From Blumeriella jaapii (lineage: Eukaryota; Ascomycota; Leotiomycetes; Helotiales; Drepanopezizaceae): a DNA stretch of 64,000 nucleotides. The notes beneath the pieces were generated by a model. It did no database searches, was not told where the DNA came from, and saw only the letters and a program-made list of their open reading frames with translations. The stretch covers positions 337,812 to 401,811 of the forward strand of contig VWND01000072.1 of assembly GCA_009599575.1 (NCBI GenBank). The letters are read 5' to 3'. Positions within the stretch are counted from its first letter, which is position 1. Each line of letters opens with the position of its first letter. Below, piece after piece: positions 1-12,025 of the stretch. The translations under genes were made by a program, and so were the position numbers.

Positions 1-1130
1 GTCGAGTTTGCGAAAGAGCCGGAAGATCGGAAATAAACGCATATCGAGCCATACGTAATCGCTAACGTTAAAATCGATCGCGCGGCGAGACCTATTCGCA
101 TTCTTTTTTATTTTTTCGTAGGCTTGTTAAAAGTGCGATTTAGCGAAATTCTAAGCGTCGTAATGGCGGCGAGCGTACGCACGAGCTTCGTCTGCGTTTA
201 ATTTGTGTAAAAAATTAAAAGAGAGAAAAGTATCGAGCTTCCAGTTCCAATTGGTGTAAAAAGTATAACCGTGTACAATTTCAAAAAGTAAAAAGCCACC
301 TAAACTTTCGTAAAAAAGAACCATTTGAGCGAAATCCATTATTAGGAAAAATTCGCTTCAATCGTTTTAATAAAAATTTACGAAAAATCGAAAGCGTTTT
401 TGTAAGTATTAATTATAAATTTCGGTCTGACCGTCGGTTTCAGGATAAGCGGCTGTCGAAAGCTTCAATTGCGTACCGAATATTTTGTTTAATTCAGACC
501 AGAAAATAAACTAATACTAAAAGCTACGATCGCTAATAATACTTTTTAAAAAGCCAAAATACCTGTACATATAAAATATATACAATTTAGCGAGGCTTCG
601 AACATCGATATTTTTATGGCAGAGGATCGAAATAGCTTGCTTGGAAAAGCGATCTATTATTACGAATACGTTGTCGTAACCGTGTTTATTTTTGTTAAAA
701 TTGCAAAAGTCTATTATAACGTACTTCCAAAAATGGTCAAAAACAGAAAAAAGCTGAAAAAAACCGGAGCGCTTATCTTTTGAAACAAAACTTTTTCGAT
801 AAGCGTAACAGTTGCGATAATATTATTTTACAAAAGCTGTTATACCTCGCCAATAATATTAGTCCGAAAGCAATTGCATAGTTGCGAGCGTTGAAATAAG
901 CGATAAAAATCTGGTCGTGCACTTTTCGTACAAAGGCCAGACGAAAATAATCGACGTTTGGTATTATTAAGCGACCGTAATATAATAGTAAATCGCGTTT
1001 AAATATATACGAAAACGAAGTATTATTATCGTCGTTCCTTTTCGTAGCGTTTCGTACAGCTTCTTTTCGAAAGGCCATTAGGCTGCTAGCTGTGCGATTA
1101 GCGTGAAAAAGCTGGTCAACGATACGAAGT
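1..1130 (-). pseudogene. Ty3/gypsy integrase remnant
   Basis: Near the left edge the minus strand encodes a stretch containing VSDYVWLDMRLF, which corresponds to the integrase C-terminal module (family form KVGDxVWLDxRN). A short open piece at 339-151 resembles the integrase segment around 'LAEFAYN...FxxxYGxxPxTNW' after heavy substitution (GYTFYTNWNWKL visible). No continuous frame survives. The assignment rests on order relative to the RT upstream and on these motifs. No catalytic DDE triad could be confirmed. Confidence 0.6.
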
Positions 1131-2020
1131 GCGGGAAAAAAATCAGCTATTTCAACGATAAAAACAGCTGTTTCGGAGGCCGTGAAAGGTCGAAGTTTTT
1201 TAATTAAAAAGCGGTGATCGATCTGATTTGTTCGAAAAAGGATTTGCAGGCGCTAAATGCGTTTAAAAAAGTTTTAGCGATCGAATTCGCTCGTACGACG
1301 TATTAATGCGTCAGCCAAAAGGTTGTGTTTACCTGATTTATACGTAATAAAAAAGTTGTAGTCGGCGAGAAGCTCGGCCCAGCGTGCTTATCGAGCGTTT
1401 AAAAGTTTGAAAGTTATAAAATACTTTAAAGCCTTATAATCAGTGATTATTTTAATCTGGTAAATTAAATTAGCTAGCTTAGCACGAAAGTTGCTTAAAG
1501 ATCTCACGATTGCGAGCATTTTTTTATCGTATACGACGTAGTTTAGCTTTGCGAAAGCTATAATTTTGCTAAAATAAACGATTAGAAGCCAGTCGTCGCC
1601 ATAAAGTTACGAAAGCACAAAAGCTACTACGCCGTCGGAAGCGTCAGTTTCTAATATGCAAGAAAAGTCTTGCCTGTAATATTATAGAACTGATGTAATA
1701 ATAAAAGCTAATATAAAAAGATCGAAACTTTCTTGACATTTAAAAATGAAATTAAAAGGAACGTTAACCTTGGTCAAATAAACCAAAAGCTTTGCAATTA
1801 TACCGTAGTTTTTAATAAAACGTCGGTAAAAGTTACAAAAACCAAAGAAGCTTTGTATACTTTTTATAATAGTAAAAGGCTTTCAATGGACGATCACGGA
1901 GACTTTTTCTGGGTCTACCTTTAGGCTTTTAATTAAAATAATAAAGCCTAGGTAACGGGTCCGAGTAACGTTGAATTTAGACTTCCGAATATCGGCCTGT
2001 AATCCAGCGTTAGCAAGCTT

Positions 2021-2837
2021 TTAAAGCATTTTGCGAACGTGTATGGCGTGTTTCAAAAAGTCGAACGAATAAATAAAAATATTATTCAGATATACAATGC
2101 AAAAATCGTTTAAATAATCGAAAAGAACGTCGTTTATATAGCGTTGGTAAGTTGCGAATCTATTAATAAAACCAAAAGGTAGCATTTTGCATTTATAAGC
2201 GCCGTAACGCGTACGAAACGTCGTTAGTTTTTTATTGGCGGGGTCCATTCGAATTCTGTGAAAGGCTTGACGAATATCGAGCTTCGTAAAGATTCGCGCT
2301 TCCGAGAAACGAGCAAAAGTTATCGATAAAAGGAAGAAAGTAGCGATCCTTACGAATGATATTATTAAAAGCTCGATAGTCGATACAAAAACGTAATAAA
2401 CCGTCGGGTTTTTTAGCGAAAAGCATTAAAGCAGCGAAGAAAGCGGTGAAAAGTTCGATAAAGCTTTTATTAAGATTATTTTGCAAATAGATTTTAACAA
2501 TCTCGAGCTTTGGAATCGACATTTTATATAAAAAAGTGTATTTCAGCTTTTTTTTATTTATAATAAGCTCGATCTTATGATCGTAAGGCCGATGAAAAGC
2601 TAGCTCGTTATTGGCGGCCTTAGAAAACACGTGTTCGAGGTTTTTATATTCCGGGGGAAAAGATTCGAAGAAAAGTTTATTCGAAATTAACTTCGCTAAG
2701 CTGATTAAAAGGGTCGAAATCGATATTTTATTAGTCTTGAAACGTTCGAAAAAACTGTGAGATTGAATTTTAAGAAAAGTGTTATACGTAAAGTCGTCTA
2801 GTATTTTGTCGATTTCGTACAGAAAAGTTGAAAACAT
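2021..2837 (-). pseudogene. Ty3/gypsy reverse transcriptase remnant
   Basis: Two overlapping open pieces in different frames together cover the RT core. The upstream one has AKKPDGLLRFCIDYRAFN (family KKxxGxLRxCVDYRxLN). The downstream one has FRTRYGAYKCKMLPFGF, then QRYINDVL and YLNNIFIYS. The normal second catalytic pair DD has become NN. The leftward frame change and stops show the gene cannot be expressed. The family assignment is secure from motif order; function is lost. Confidence 0.85.
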
Positions 2838-5434
2838 TTCAACTGCTTTTTTTCTGAAAATCAGCTTGAAAGCGTATGCAATAATTTGGCAGATAGAAAT
2901 TAGGTAAGCAGTAAATTAAAAGACTCGTTTTCGAACTGATCGTTTAGAAGGTTTAAGAAATGGCTTGTTTGAATTATCGATTATATTAAACTGAAAAGCT
3001 ATCGCGGCGAAGACTTTTCTTCGGTTTTTAGTATAATTATTTTTCGTAAAACGAGAAAGCTGTTCTGACGAAAAAAAAAAAGAAAGAGAAGAAATAATAG
3101 AAAGGGAATCGGCAGCTTGGAAAAATAATGTAATTTCTTGTATTATTCCATTGGCGTCGCTATCGAAATTGGCACCGCGAATGAAATTCGACCTTTTCGC
3201 GCTTCGCATAGCGTCGTAAGTCTGCCACAATTGGTTAAAGTTTTTATTACGTTTTACAGCGTCGTTTTAATGGCGAGATTAAATCTTTCGGAAATGCAAA
3301 TAAGAAACTTTAATACAACGAGCGTAAAAGGTTGTGGGAGGGTAAGATTTCGGCTAATAAAGCTTGCGTTTATTACAATTTAATAAAACTTGGTGTTCGG
3401 CCAACCAAACTCTTTTTAAAATCATATTATAATTTCCGAGGTTAATAATTAAGAAAAAAGTAAACGATTATATTCGATTATTAATAATAAGATTAAAAAG
3501 CGTAAAATATGTGATTGAATGGCCACGAGCTCTATTATACCTTACAAGAAAAAAAGCCGGAAAAGATTAAATTAAAAGTTTTAAAAAGAAAAAAAAGAAT
3601 TTGATCAGCGCCGAATCGATCAACGCGTAACCGTTCGCTCTAAAGTCGGCGAGCGCTTTTATTTTGTACGAAAGGCTATTTTTGATAAGTGTAACGGGGA
3701 TTATTAGTGAATCGCCATCAAAAAGCTTCCGAACGTCAAAGTAACGTATATCGCGCAACACGCCTAAGAAAAAAGCTTTGCTTAGGCCTGGGCGTTTCCT
3801 CGACTGACGGAAAAGCCTTCAACTTTCTCATATGCGTTTTGGAAGTCGTTTGGAAAGGGGTTTTCGTTTTTACTACCATTATCGGAGAGCGAATTTTCGG
3901 CCGGTTCGACCTCGTTTACATCTACCAGCCTAAAAGAGCCTTTGGGTGGAACCGAGGATCGGCCCGTAAAAAGTCTTGCAAATTGGCCTTTCTAAACTCT
4001 CTAATGTAAAGTAAAAAACGAGCGTTGTCGTTGGTCCGATCGAAAAGGAAAAACGCCAAAAGGGGCGTTCTAGCGTGGAAAAGAAGAAAAAAACAGGGGG
4101 CTGAAGAAAAACCTGTGAAGCATTTAGACGATTCTCGTACGTACGATTTGACTCGTAGTATACTTTGGTTAAAAATCTACCATTTTAATAAATGATAGAC
4201 TTGGTAAAGCGACTCGCGTATAAAGTTCGTTTAGCCAACTGATCTTGTTTTTTTTGTCGAACGGCGATAAGCCAATTTTTAAAAGTCGTTGTACGCGCCT
4301 ATTCCAAGTGCAGCTTTTCCCGTAGACGCCTTGGTATTTTATCGCGAAAAGCGTTTCGAAGCTGTTTGTCAGTCCGTATTTGAGCGTTCGCTGCGAAAGT
4401 AAAAAATCGCAGGTAAAAGCGCTAAAAATCGTCGTACGTATTTATTGCAAACATTTTAAATTCGTTTTCCGCTTTTTGAACGTTTAAAAAGTCGGCCAGG
4501 AAATCGGCGACCTTTTTCATTAATTTTTCGAGAAGTGTAAAATCGGAACGGTTCAAAATACGAAAGGTCAGGAACTCTTTTGCTACGTCTTCGATTTGAT
4601 CGAATATGTAATTTTTGCGAAATCGATCGCTAGCGAAATAGTCGTAGTAAAGTTCGAGGTTGTCGAAAACTTTAATTTCTTAATAGCGTGCTTTGTAATC
4701 TTTACTATTATTTAGTTTAAACTCAAGGTTCGGAACGCGCTTTATACGAGCTAATCGAAAGTCAGCAGATAAATAGAAATTATAGCGTTTAAAAAGCGCG
4801 CTAAGGTTTTGGCCGTTATAAAAAAATCCAAAAAGAGTTCGCGAAAAGCGTGGAAGTTGGTTTGCAACGTCTGTTGGTTAAAATGAAACGTTGCGAAGAA
4901 AAGCAGCAGATTCGCGACTGGCAAAAGCACGTTCGATAGATTCTACCAAACGCTCTAATTAAAAGGTTTGTCGCAGTCGTATAATCTCCAGAAGTTATCG
5001 TTCACGCTTTTGCGCTTTCTTCAGTTGATTTTGCAAAAGTCTTAACTAAATGCTCTTAACGCTAGGTTGCAAAAAAAAAGTGGCAAGCGAAATGATTAAC
5101 GCTCTGTCTTTTCCTTTGTTTTTTTTTCCTCGGAGGAAGGACTGTTTTTCAAAAAAAAAAGCTTCTGAGAAAGGCTGCTTCTTCGCTAATTGAAAAAAGA
5201 AAGATTGTAATATAATAGCAAGAGCTGAAAAGCTTTGCTGAAAGAAAGATCGTTGAACAGATGCTATCCTTCGCGAAATGCGGAAATAAGCCTTTTTACG
5301 ACCGGTCGATCACTTTGATATGACCCGTAAGAAATTCGAAAGGAAAAATAGTTTACGCCGTCGCCAGCGTAAAAAAAGTTGTTAATAATATAACGATTTA
5401 ATTAGTCGAAAAGCTGAGAGATTAGTCAACTGGT

Positions 5435-5652
5435 CGCCGTGTTCATATAATATAAAACAAGCCTTTGGTTTTGTAACAAAAATATTCATTTAAAATCAAC
5501 AACTGCAAAAAGCAAAGGTTGCTAAAAAGAAAGAACTTTATATACATAATAGTCTCCACAATTAATAAGAGACCCACCAGGAGACCAGGGAGCTTGCAAC
5601 TATACGTAGTTGCTGGGGTGACGCGAGGGGCAAACGAGTGAATCGTCACATT
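5435..5652 (-). repeat. Probable gypsy 5' LTR, little mutated
   Basis: On the minus strand a GC-normal block starts TGTGACGATTCACTCG at 5652. It contains a short open frame and fades into AT-rich sequence near 5435, just before the gag region of the element. Position and the TG start fit a 5' LTR. The 3' end of the LTR and the primer-binding site are uncertain. It is much less mutated than the coding part next to it. Confidence 0.5.
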
Positions 5653-6350
5653 TAAAAGCTGAAATTTATTATTTACGAAGAAAAATCGTAGAAAGCATTC
5701 GTCGCGGCGATATTTAATAATATTATCGACGAAAAAGCTATTAAAACGTTCGTAAATTTAAACGATATTTCGACTAATATTTTATTAAATTATTTTTTAA
5801 AAAAACAAAGTAAACAAAATAATTTAAACGATAAGCGAAACGCTACTTTTCCGCAGAAGCCAATAGCAAAAAGGCTAAAAACGGGTTAAAAGACCGAAAG
5901 AATATAAAATTAAAAAGTTCGGTTTTTAATTAATTGGTTTTTAGATTATATAAAATAAATTAAATTGCATTTATTAAAGTTACGTTTTTTTTTGGTCGTA
6001 GTCAGAAACGATTACGTATATTATTTGAAACAGAATATAAAACGGTAATACTTTGTATTAATAAAAATTAATAATTTTATTTATAATCGAAACATAAACC
6101 TTTTCGAAACCTTCTGCTATTAATTATTTTCAACAGGTATAAAAGCAAAGCATTTTTTTAAATAATATTATAAGCACGCAGTTTAATTTATACCTTCACT
6201 TATTCTTTTTTTCCTTTCTTCAGTCTCTTCTAGGGATTCCCTAGCCTATCTTACCCACCGATATGTGGCCGTATCAGTCTGGTTTTCCTACCTACTTTTA
6301 CAGTAATATTTAACAAATTCAAGTTTTATTTCTCGAAGCGTAAAAATCCA
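5653..6350. other. AT-rich spacer between two dead retroelements
   Basis: There is no open frame of note. Most of it is RIP-like AT-rich sequence. One patch at about 6210-6310 keeps ordinary base composition (it contains CTAGGGATTCCCTAG, a palindrome). It may be the residue of another LTR, but it does not match the LTRs at 10.7-13.3 kb. Confidence 0.4.
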
Positions 6351-9065
6351 AATCTTATAATTAAATTAAAACTTTAAAAAACCGTAGAATTTATCGAAAA
6401 CGCGGAAAACGAAAAAGCTTAAAACGCTGAATATCAAATACTAGCGGACGGTTTTAATAACGGCGCAAACCAGCAAAACTCGATATGCTAAAAAAAAAGT
6501 AATACAAAAAAAAAGCTATTATTATAAAACGAGCAACTTCCAGATTTTACAAAAGAAAATAAAAGTTCTTTTTTATCGAAGCCGCTATTAAAACCAAAAT
6601 TTATTTCAGGCTTTTTTAATAAATTTCCAAAGCTTACGGTAAAAAAAAAAAAAACATTTTAATACTAATAAATTTAAATATTTTAAAAAAAAAGCTAAAT
6701 CCTCGAAAATAAAAAACCCAATAAAAATCGAAGCGATCGAGCCTTTTTTTACGATCGATTCAAACGTTTAAAGCTCGGAAATGATAATCTTTTATAAAAG
6801 CTTTTTCGACAAAGCTATTACCGACCAATTTTAATTTTTAAAATTAATTATTAATCGAAAATATACAAAACATATTCGAAATATTTTGACCGACGCGATA
6901 AAAGCGTTAAAAAGTTATAAAAATTAAAAAAAAATAACAAATTAATAAAGCTTATTATTGCAAAACAAAATAAAACGGAGCAAAACTTTAGAAAATTTTC
7001 CGGCGCGGATATAAAAATGGTTTTATACGAAAAAGCGCGCAATTTAATCTTTCAAATTATAATTAAAAGCTATCGCCCGGCAGATCAGGCGTCAAATCGA
7101 TTTAAAATAAAATAGCTATCTAAACGCTTGCTTTTAAAAACTTTTTCAAAGCTGACTATTAAAAAAGAGGTATTATTTAAAAAAAATAAAAAAAACAAAT
7201 CGAAGTTTCCGATAAGCGATAAAAAGCAGCTAATTTTAAAAATTGCTAAACGAAATCGTACAAATTTTATTTTATATTAGCCGGATAAATCGGAAATATA
7301 CGCTACGGTATACGAAATCTTTTAACTAATAGCTTTATTCATTAAATAATAAATCGACGAATTCGTTTATACGTTTTAAACAAACGAACCGATTTAAATA
7401 AATAAAAAAAATTTCTAAACTATTTACGCAATAATAGCGGCTTCGATAAAAGAAAAATCGGTAAAAAATATTTAACTTTCCGACCAAAAATAATATCGGA
7501 ATAACTTACCGAAGGTTTTAAGAAACTAAAACGAATTAAACCACCAGATAAAAAAGCAATTTAAAAAAAAAGCAAAAACCGAAATTAAAAACTTAAAAAC
7601 CAGAAAATGCTAAAAGATTATTAAAAAAAATAAAATCATAAAGCTTATTTTATTTAAATAAATTTTTATATACAAAACAAACAGCTTAAGCGAATTGCAG
7701 TAATGCAAATCGAAACTAATCGTAAAAAAAAACTTTTAAAACGAAGCTTTAATCTTTTTTATATACGCAGCTATATTCGCAGCCCGTTTTTTCCGAACGA
7801 TTATAACGCTAGCGGCTTATTTCGATTTGAAAATTAAACAATTCGATATAATTAATATATTCGTTAATACAAAACGAAATTTCAAAAATAAGCTAATTAC
7901 GTATTATCTGCCTGATAAATTCAAATAACCAAATATAATAATACAGCTAAACCGAGCTTTATATAAATTAAAAAACTTTTTAATTTTATAATATAGCGAA
8001 TTCGCTAATATTTTAAAAAAGCTAAAGCTCGAATTAATAAGCGAAAAGCTTTATATATTCGCTAACGAAATACGAAGCGTATACGTAGCGTTTTACGTCG
8101 ACGATATTTAAATTTTATACCACGTTTTTTATTCGTTAAAAGCCGACGAAATTATTTTCGGTCTAAAAAAAGCTTACGAATTTACGAATATAAAAAATCT
8201 GAATTACTTTTTCGGAATTCGTATTTTACGAAACAAACAAAAAAAAAAAATCTTTCTGCTTTACGACTTGTATATCGAAAAGATCGCTACGAAATTTAAT
8301 ATATGCAAAAAGCGCTTTTTAAATACGCTTTTTCCAATCTGCGAATTTATTAAAAACCCAAGCGTAGCCACGCTTTCGCAAATCAAAAAGTATTAAAAAA
8401 AAATCGGTTTAATTTTGTATACGGCTATTATGCTTCGACCCGACGTAGCTTTCGCAGCTTTTCAGCTTTTTTATTTTTTTACTAATTTAAATCTTTAATA
8501 TTTCGAAGCAATTAATTAAACGCTTCGATATTTCTACGAAACGAAATTTTTAAAAATCGTTTATAATCGGAAAAAGCGGAAAAACTAATTAATAATTTTC
8601 ACCGACGCTTTTTTTTCGCCGACGACTCAAAAACTCGAAAATCTTTTTAGAATTATATTTTTTTTTTTTTTCGGAAATGCTATTTTATAAAAGATTATAC
8701 GATAAAATACAATTACTATTTTTTTTATTAAAACGGAACTATTTGCTTATATAACGACCGTAAAAAAGATAATAGCATTTTAACGTTTTTTTAAAAAGCT
8801 TCGATTCGATATTATTTCTAAATAAAACGTATATTGCGATAACCAGTAAACGATTAAATTAATCGTAAAAAACAAAAAAAAAATTTTTACGAAGCTTCGC
8901 TACGTCGATATAAGCAATATATAAATTCGCTAAAAATACTAAAATAAAAAGTTCAAAATTATATATTTTTTAATAAATAAAATACACGCAAACGGTTTTA
9001 TTAAAAATCTGATTCGATAAAAACACGAAAGTTTCGTTAAACTTTTTAATTTACGAAATTCTCGA
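6351..9065 (+). mobile_element. RIP-degraded Ty1/copia retrotransposon body
   Basis: The plus strand carries ruined copia pol. Recognisable points in order are FYVDDI at about 8092-8109 (RT YVDDI/L box), LRPDVAFA at about 8433-8460 (family TRPDIxxA), FTDA at about 8598 (RNase H), and KLRYVDI near 8885 followed by an ANGFIK...KHESFVKLF tail near 8985-9050 (family form RHVDI ... ADGLTK ... F). Stops, mostly TAA, break every frame. Upstream gag and integrase are inferred from position only. No matching 5' LTR was found. Confidence 0.75.
8040..8660 (+). pseudogene. Ty1/copia RT/RNase H remnant
   Basis: This stretch holds the intact catalytic box FYVDDI immediately followed by a TAA, then the conserved LRPDVAFA segment and the FTDA start of RNase H. 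Frames shift and stop repeatedly. The catalytic Asp pair survives here, in contrast to the gypsy RT at 2.1 kb. It cannot make a full protein. Confidence 0.75.
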
Positions 9066-10670
9066 AGTTTTGTCGAAAAACTCGACTAATCGAACTGAAA
9101 AGCTTGCATTTTGCAAGCGTATATTTATTTAAACAAACTTTTATTAAAATTTAAAACAGCAAAAACTATTTTTTAAGCAAAAAAAATCCGAACCTTTCGC
9201 AAATTCAAAAATTCAAAACCAGACCGTTTAGCTTTGCAAAAAATCAAAAATATAACCCGTTAAAATAACAATCCGCGTCCGACGCTTCGCGATAATCAAA
9301 TCTAAAATAAACTTTTCGATAAGCTTTTTAAAAATAATTGCCGCCGGCTATGCAGCCGAAGCATTTCCTTTTTTTGCGAAGCTTTATCAAGCTGAAAACC
9401 AAAAACGTTTGGCAAAAAGTCGCCGCGAAATTTTTTTTTTAGATTTTCAAAAACGAAAGTATTTTTTAATAGGTCGTAGCCAGGCTTTATTTCGCCAGCA
9501 CGTAAAACAAGCGTAAAAGTTTCTATTCGAAAAACAAAAATTTAAAAAACCTTATAAGCCGCGGCGAGCTTCGCGTTAATAATACGCTTTATAATTATTA
9601 ATTTTGTTTTTAAATTACGATCGATTTAAAAGTTTATTTTTTTGCATTTTTAAAGCCGTTTTAACCGTAAAATAAAAAATAACCGTTATATTTTAAAAAT
9701 CGATTAGCAAAAACGATAAAGTTTTTCGATAAAACTAACTGTTTTAATAATTTTATTAATCCGAGCTTTAAAAACGAAAAACCACGCAGCTAAAACGTTC
9801 GCGTCGGCCGAAATATACGACGTGTTAATTGCGTAGCATCGATAGCAACGAATTTCAGCCAAATTCGATAAGTAATCGTAATTTAAATTTTCAGTTGCTT
9901 CGCGAACAATATAAATTATATAAAAAATAAAATTAAAAAACTCAAAAATAACAGATTTTCTGGCCTTAATACGAGCGCGTTTTAAAAAACGATTATCGTC
10001 GTTATTTTTATTTTCAATCTTTTCGCTTTAATAATCCCCGGCCGCTTTTTTTTTAAAAGCGCTAATATTCTGCCTTTTTTTTTTCGAAAATGCTATCAAA
10101 ACCGAAATTATCGCTAATAATTCTTTTATCGCTAATAGCGTTTTTTTTTACTTTCAAGCGCTATATCGGCATTTTCGAGGCTAAGCAAATATAAATCTTC
10201 GAAAAAACCGTTTAAAAACGAAATATCGAAAAGGTCGCTTTTTTTCGAAAAAGTCAAAAAAAAACGAATTAACCGAAAAAACCGATTAATTACGCAAAAT
10301 AAACTTCGCAAAACTTCGATTACGCAAGCGCCGAGGATTAAAAATCCGAGGAGCTGGGCCAATTGATCGCGTAAAGCCACGCGGACGATCTTTTTTAAAT
10401 ATAAAAAAAAACTATATCGATGTTTCTGATTAAAATAATAAAATCTGAATTTATTAAAAAACTAATAAAAAAATAAAAAAATTAAGATTTTCAAAAGCGA
10501 CGAAACTTTTATTTAAACTGAATTAGCTTTATTTACGCTTCGCAACGACAAAAAATATAAACAAATTATATAAATATTGCAATATCGCGTTACGGCCGCA
10601 TTCGGACGACAAAAAAACTTTTCCGCGTTTTAAAAATAGTTGATTATCGGATTAGCAATCAGCTAAAAAG
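9066..10670. other. RIP-degraded copy of the palindromic module, between copia pol and LTR-A
   Basis: From about 9.8 kb this stretch is a mutated relative of the module at 12021-13061. The minus-strand peptide FDISFLNGFFEDL at 10.2 kb matches FDISFLDDVLGGL of the intact module. The segment around 10320-10385 aligns with 12671-12745. The right edge AATCAGCTAAAAAG before TGTATTG matches GATCAGCTAAGGGG before TGTATTG at 13.05 kb. I could not find a left inverted arm in this copy. The part from 9066 to about 9780 is AT-rich and unassigned. Confidence 0.6.
10132..10380 (-). pseudogene. Remnant of the module ORF
   Basis: An 82-codon open stretch without an obvious ATG. Residues near the C-terminal half read DLFDISFLNGFFEDL and LENADIA, parallel to DILDDVLGGLITPGLEEADVA-type sequence in the intact module (minus frame at 12213-12662). 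The differences are mostly those produced by C-to-T / G-to-A change. The protein family is unknown. Confidence 0.4.
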
Positions 10671-10974
10671 TGTATTGCGCTATATTTATATTTCTTTATT
10701 ATTTTTTATTTTTTTTGTTCCAGATTTTTTTTTTTTATACGCTTTTAATAGTTAAATATTTTTAAAGCTCGGAAAAGTTCGTAATTACGTAATAACGAAC
10801 CTTCTCGGAGATTAGTTTTTCCGAGCGACTAACTAAGCGAGCCCGAACCTTCCGTTTTTTGCGGAGAGCTCGCCAGTCAGATTTAGAATAATACAAGTAA
10901 TATTTTACTGCATACAATTTATCCGTTCCAGCCTCCGGTGAGGGTTCCTACCGACTATTCAGCTATACACGACA
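10671..10974 (+). repeat. LTR-A, RIP-mutated
   Basis: It begins TGTATTG after an AAAAAG tract (a mutated polypurine tract) and ends ACACGACA, giving TG...CA ends. It shares with the other copies the blocks AGCCTCCGGTGAGGGTTCC and ACTAAGCGAGCCCG and a central TATA-like segment. It is longer than LTR-D because of T-rich expansions. It is interpreted as the 3' LTR of the ruined copia-plus-module element. Confidence 0.75.
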
Positions 10975-10976
10975 CA

Positions 10977-11218
10977 TATACGCATTCAATAGTAGATAAA
11001 TGTTCCTGGAGCTCTGAAAAGCTCGTCGTTATATGATAACGAGCCCTTTCGGAAACTAGTTTCTCCGACCGACTGACTAAGCGAGCCCTGGTCTTCCCGT
11101 CTTATATAAAGGGCTGGCCAGCCAGACCTACAACAAGAAGCAACATACTACTGCATATAATTTCATCCTCTCAAGCCTCCGGTGAGGGTTCCTACCGATT
11201 ATTCGGCTATGCACCACA
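10977..11218 (+). repeat. LTR-B, 5'-truncated, in tandem with LTR-A
   Basis: It starts at TATACGCATTC two bases after LTR-A ends and finishes GCACCACA. It lacks the first 20 or so bases present in LTR-D. It contains TATATAAAG near 11105, a plausible promoter TATA box, and is followed directly by a leader sequence, so it acts as a 5' LTR. It is far less mutated than LTR-A although adjacent. Confidence 0.75.
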
Positions 11219-11490
11219 GTTATGAGCCCCGGAGCCAACCAACAAGCTTCTTTTTGCAATGCATACGCTAAAAGACTCGGTGGAAGCCTTCACCGGTTAT
11301 TTTTTTCGATATTGTCAAGAAAAATTCGTGGGAGGTTATATTTTGCAAAGTTTTCATATTTGGCAAAAGGCCACGAATCTATAAAAAGGCCATTGAGAGT
11401 ACGGGAAGGATCAATTTCGATTTTCTCAAATTGCAAACCTCATTCTTATCATTTTATACCTTCAATCCAATCAATTCGACCCTTTCAGCA
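11219..11490 (+). other. Retroelement 5' leader, copy 1
   Basis: This follows LTR-B with TTATGAGCCCCGGAGCCA, probably the primer-binding region, because the same string follows LTR-C at 11726. The remaining 240 bp are about 80 percent alike to 11755-11980 by eye (shared GATATTGTCAAGAA, TTCGTGGGAGGTT, AAGGCCA). It ends at a gag-type ATG at 11491. Confidence 0.65.
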
Positions 11491-11645
11491 ATGTCGGCCT
11501 CCACGAAGAAGGAAGTGTTCCTCCACGACCCAAAATCATGGATCTCCTGGTTGGGAGCCTACAAATTCCACCGATCGGGGGTTCTGCCCCTTGAATACAC
11601 TGATCCTGACCTCCCATTTCAATCTCTCGTTGATGAACGACCACA
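11491..11645 (+). pseudogene. Truncated retroelement gag 5' end
   Basis: An ATG at 11491 opens a frame beginning MSASTKKEVFLHDPKSWISW, typical of the N-terminal part of a copia-type Gag. About 50 codons later, at 11642-11648, it runs straight into an LTR fragment (LTR-C) and the frame continues into non-Gag sequence. The rest of gag and all of pol are missing here. Confidence 0.55.
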
Positions 11646-11724
11646 AGTAACACTCTACTGCATACAATTCATCCATTTCAGCCTCCGGTGAGGATTCCTA
11701 CCGAATATTCAGCTATGCACGACA
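11646..11724 (+). repeat. LTR-C, 3' fragment
   Basis: Only the last 79 bp of the LTR are present (AGTAACACTCTACTGC ... GCACGACA), joined to truncated gag on the left and to the second leader on the right. The junction implies recombination between elements or insertion followed by deletion. Confidence 0.7.
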
Positions 11725-11980
11725 ATTATGAGCCCCGGAGCCAATCAATAAGCTTCTTTCTGCAATGGAAGACTCGTTGGGAGCCCTCACCGGTCAATCC
11801 ATTCGATATTGTCAAGAATAATTCGTGGGAGGTTGTACTTTGCAGAGTTTTCATACTTGGCGAAAGGCCATGAATCCTTTGAAATGGCCATTGAAAGCAC
11901 TGGAGGAACCATTTCGATCTTCTCAACTTGTCAGCTTTCTTCTGCTCGCCCAAAACCATCAGTTCGACACTCCATAACTA
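11725..11980 (+). other. Retroelement 5' leader, copy 2
   Basis: This is a second copy of the leader, starting ATTATGAGCCCCGGAGCCAA after LTR-C and ending at the ATG at 11981. It is better preserved than copy 1 and shares with it the blocks listed there. Confidence 0.65.
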
Positions 11981-12016
11981 TGTCAAGCGCCACCATGAAA
12001 GAAGTGCAAATGTAGC
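11981..12016 (+). pseudogene. gag start remnant
   Basis: Eleven codons, MSSATMKEVQM then TAG, parallel the gag start at 11491 (MSASTKKEVFL). Gag is cut off here by the module that begins about 12021. Confidence 0.5.
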
Positions 12017-12025
12017 ATAACACAC

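Larger units (their letters stand above)
1..5652 (-). mobile_element. RIP-degraded Ty3/gypsy LTR retrotransposon (3' end outside window)
   Basis: The minus strand carries, in order from its 5' end, an LTR-like block (5652-5435), a gag region with no open frame, reverse transcriptase (about 2840-2020), an RNase H region, and integrase running off the left edge. Recognisable protein is scattered over short frames broken by many TAA/TAG codons. Base composition is very AT-rich. The RT catalytic motif reads YLNNIFIYS where the family has YLDDI; Asp to Asn is the expected product of G-to-A RIP. The element is certainly dead. The 3' LTR is not in the window. Confidence 0.85.
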
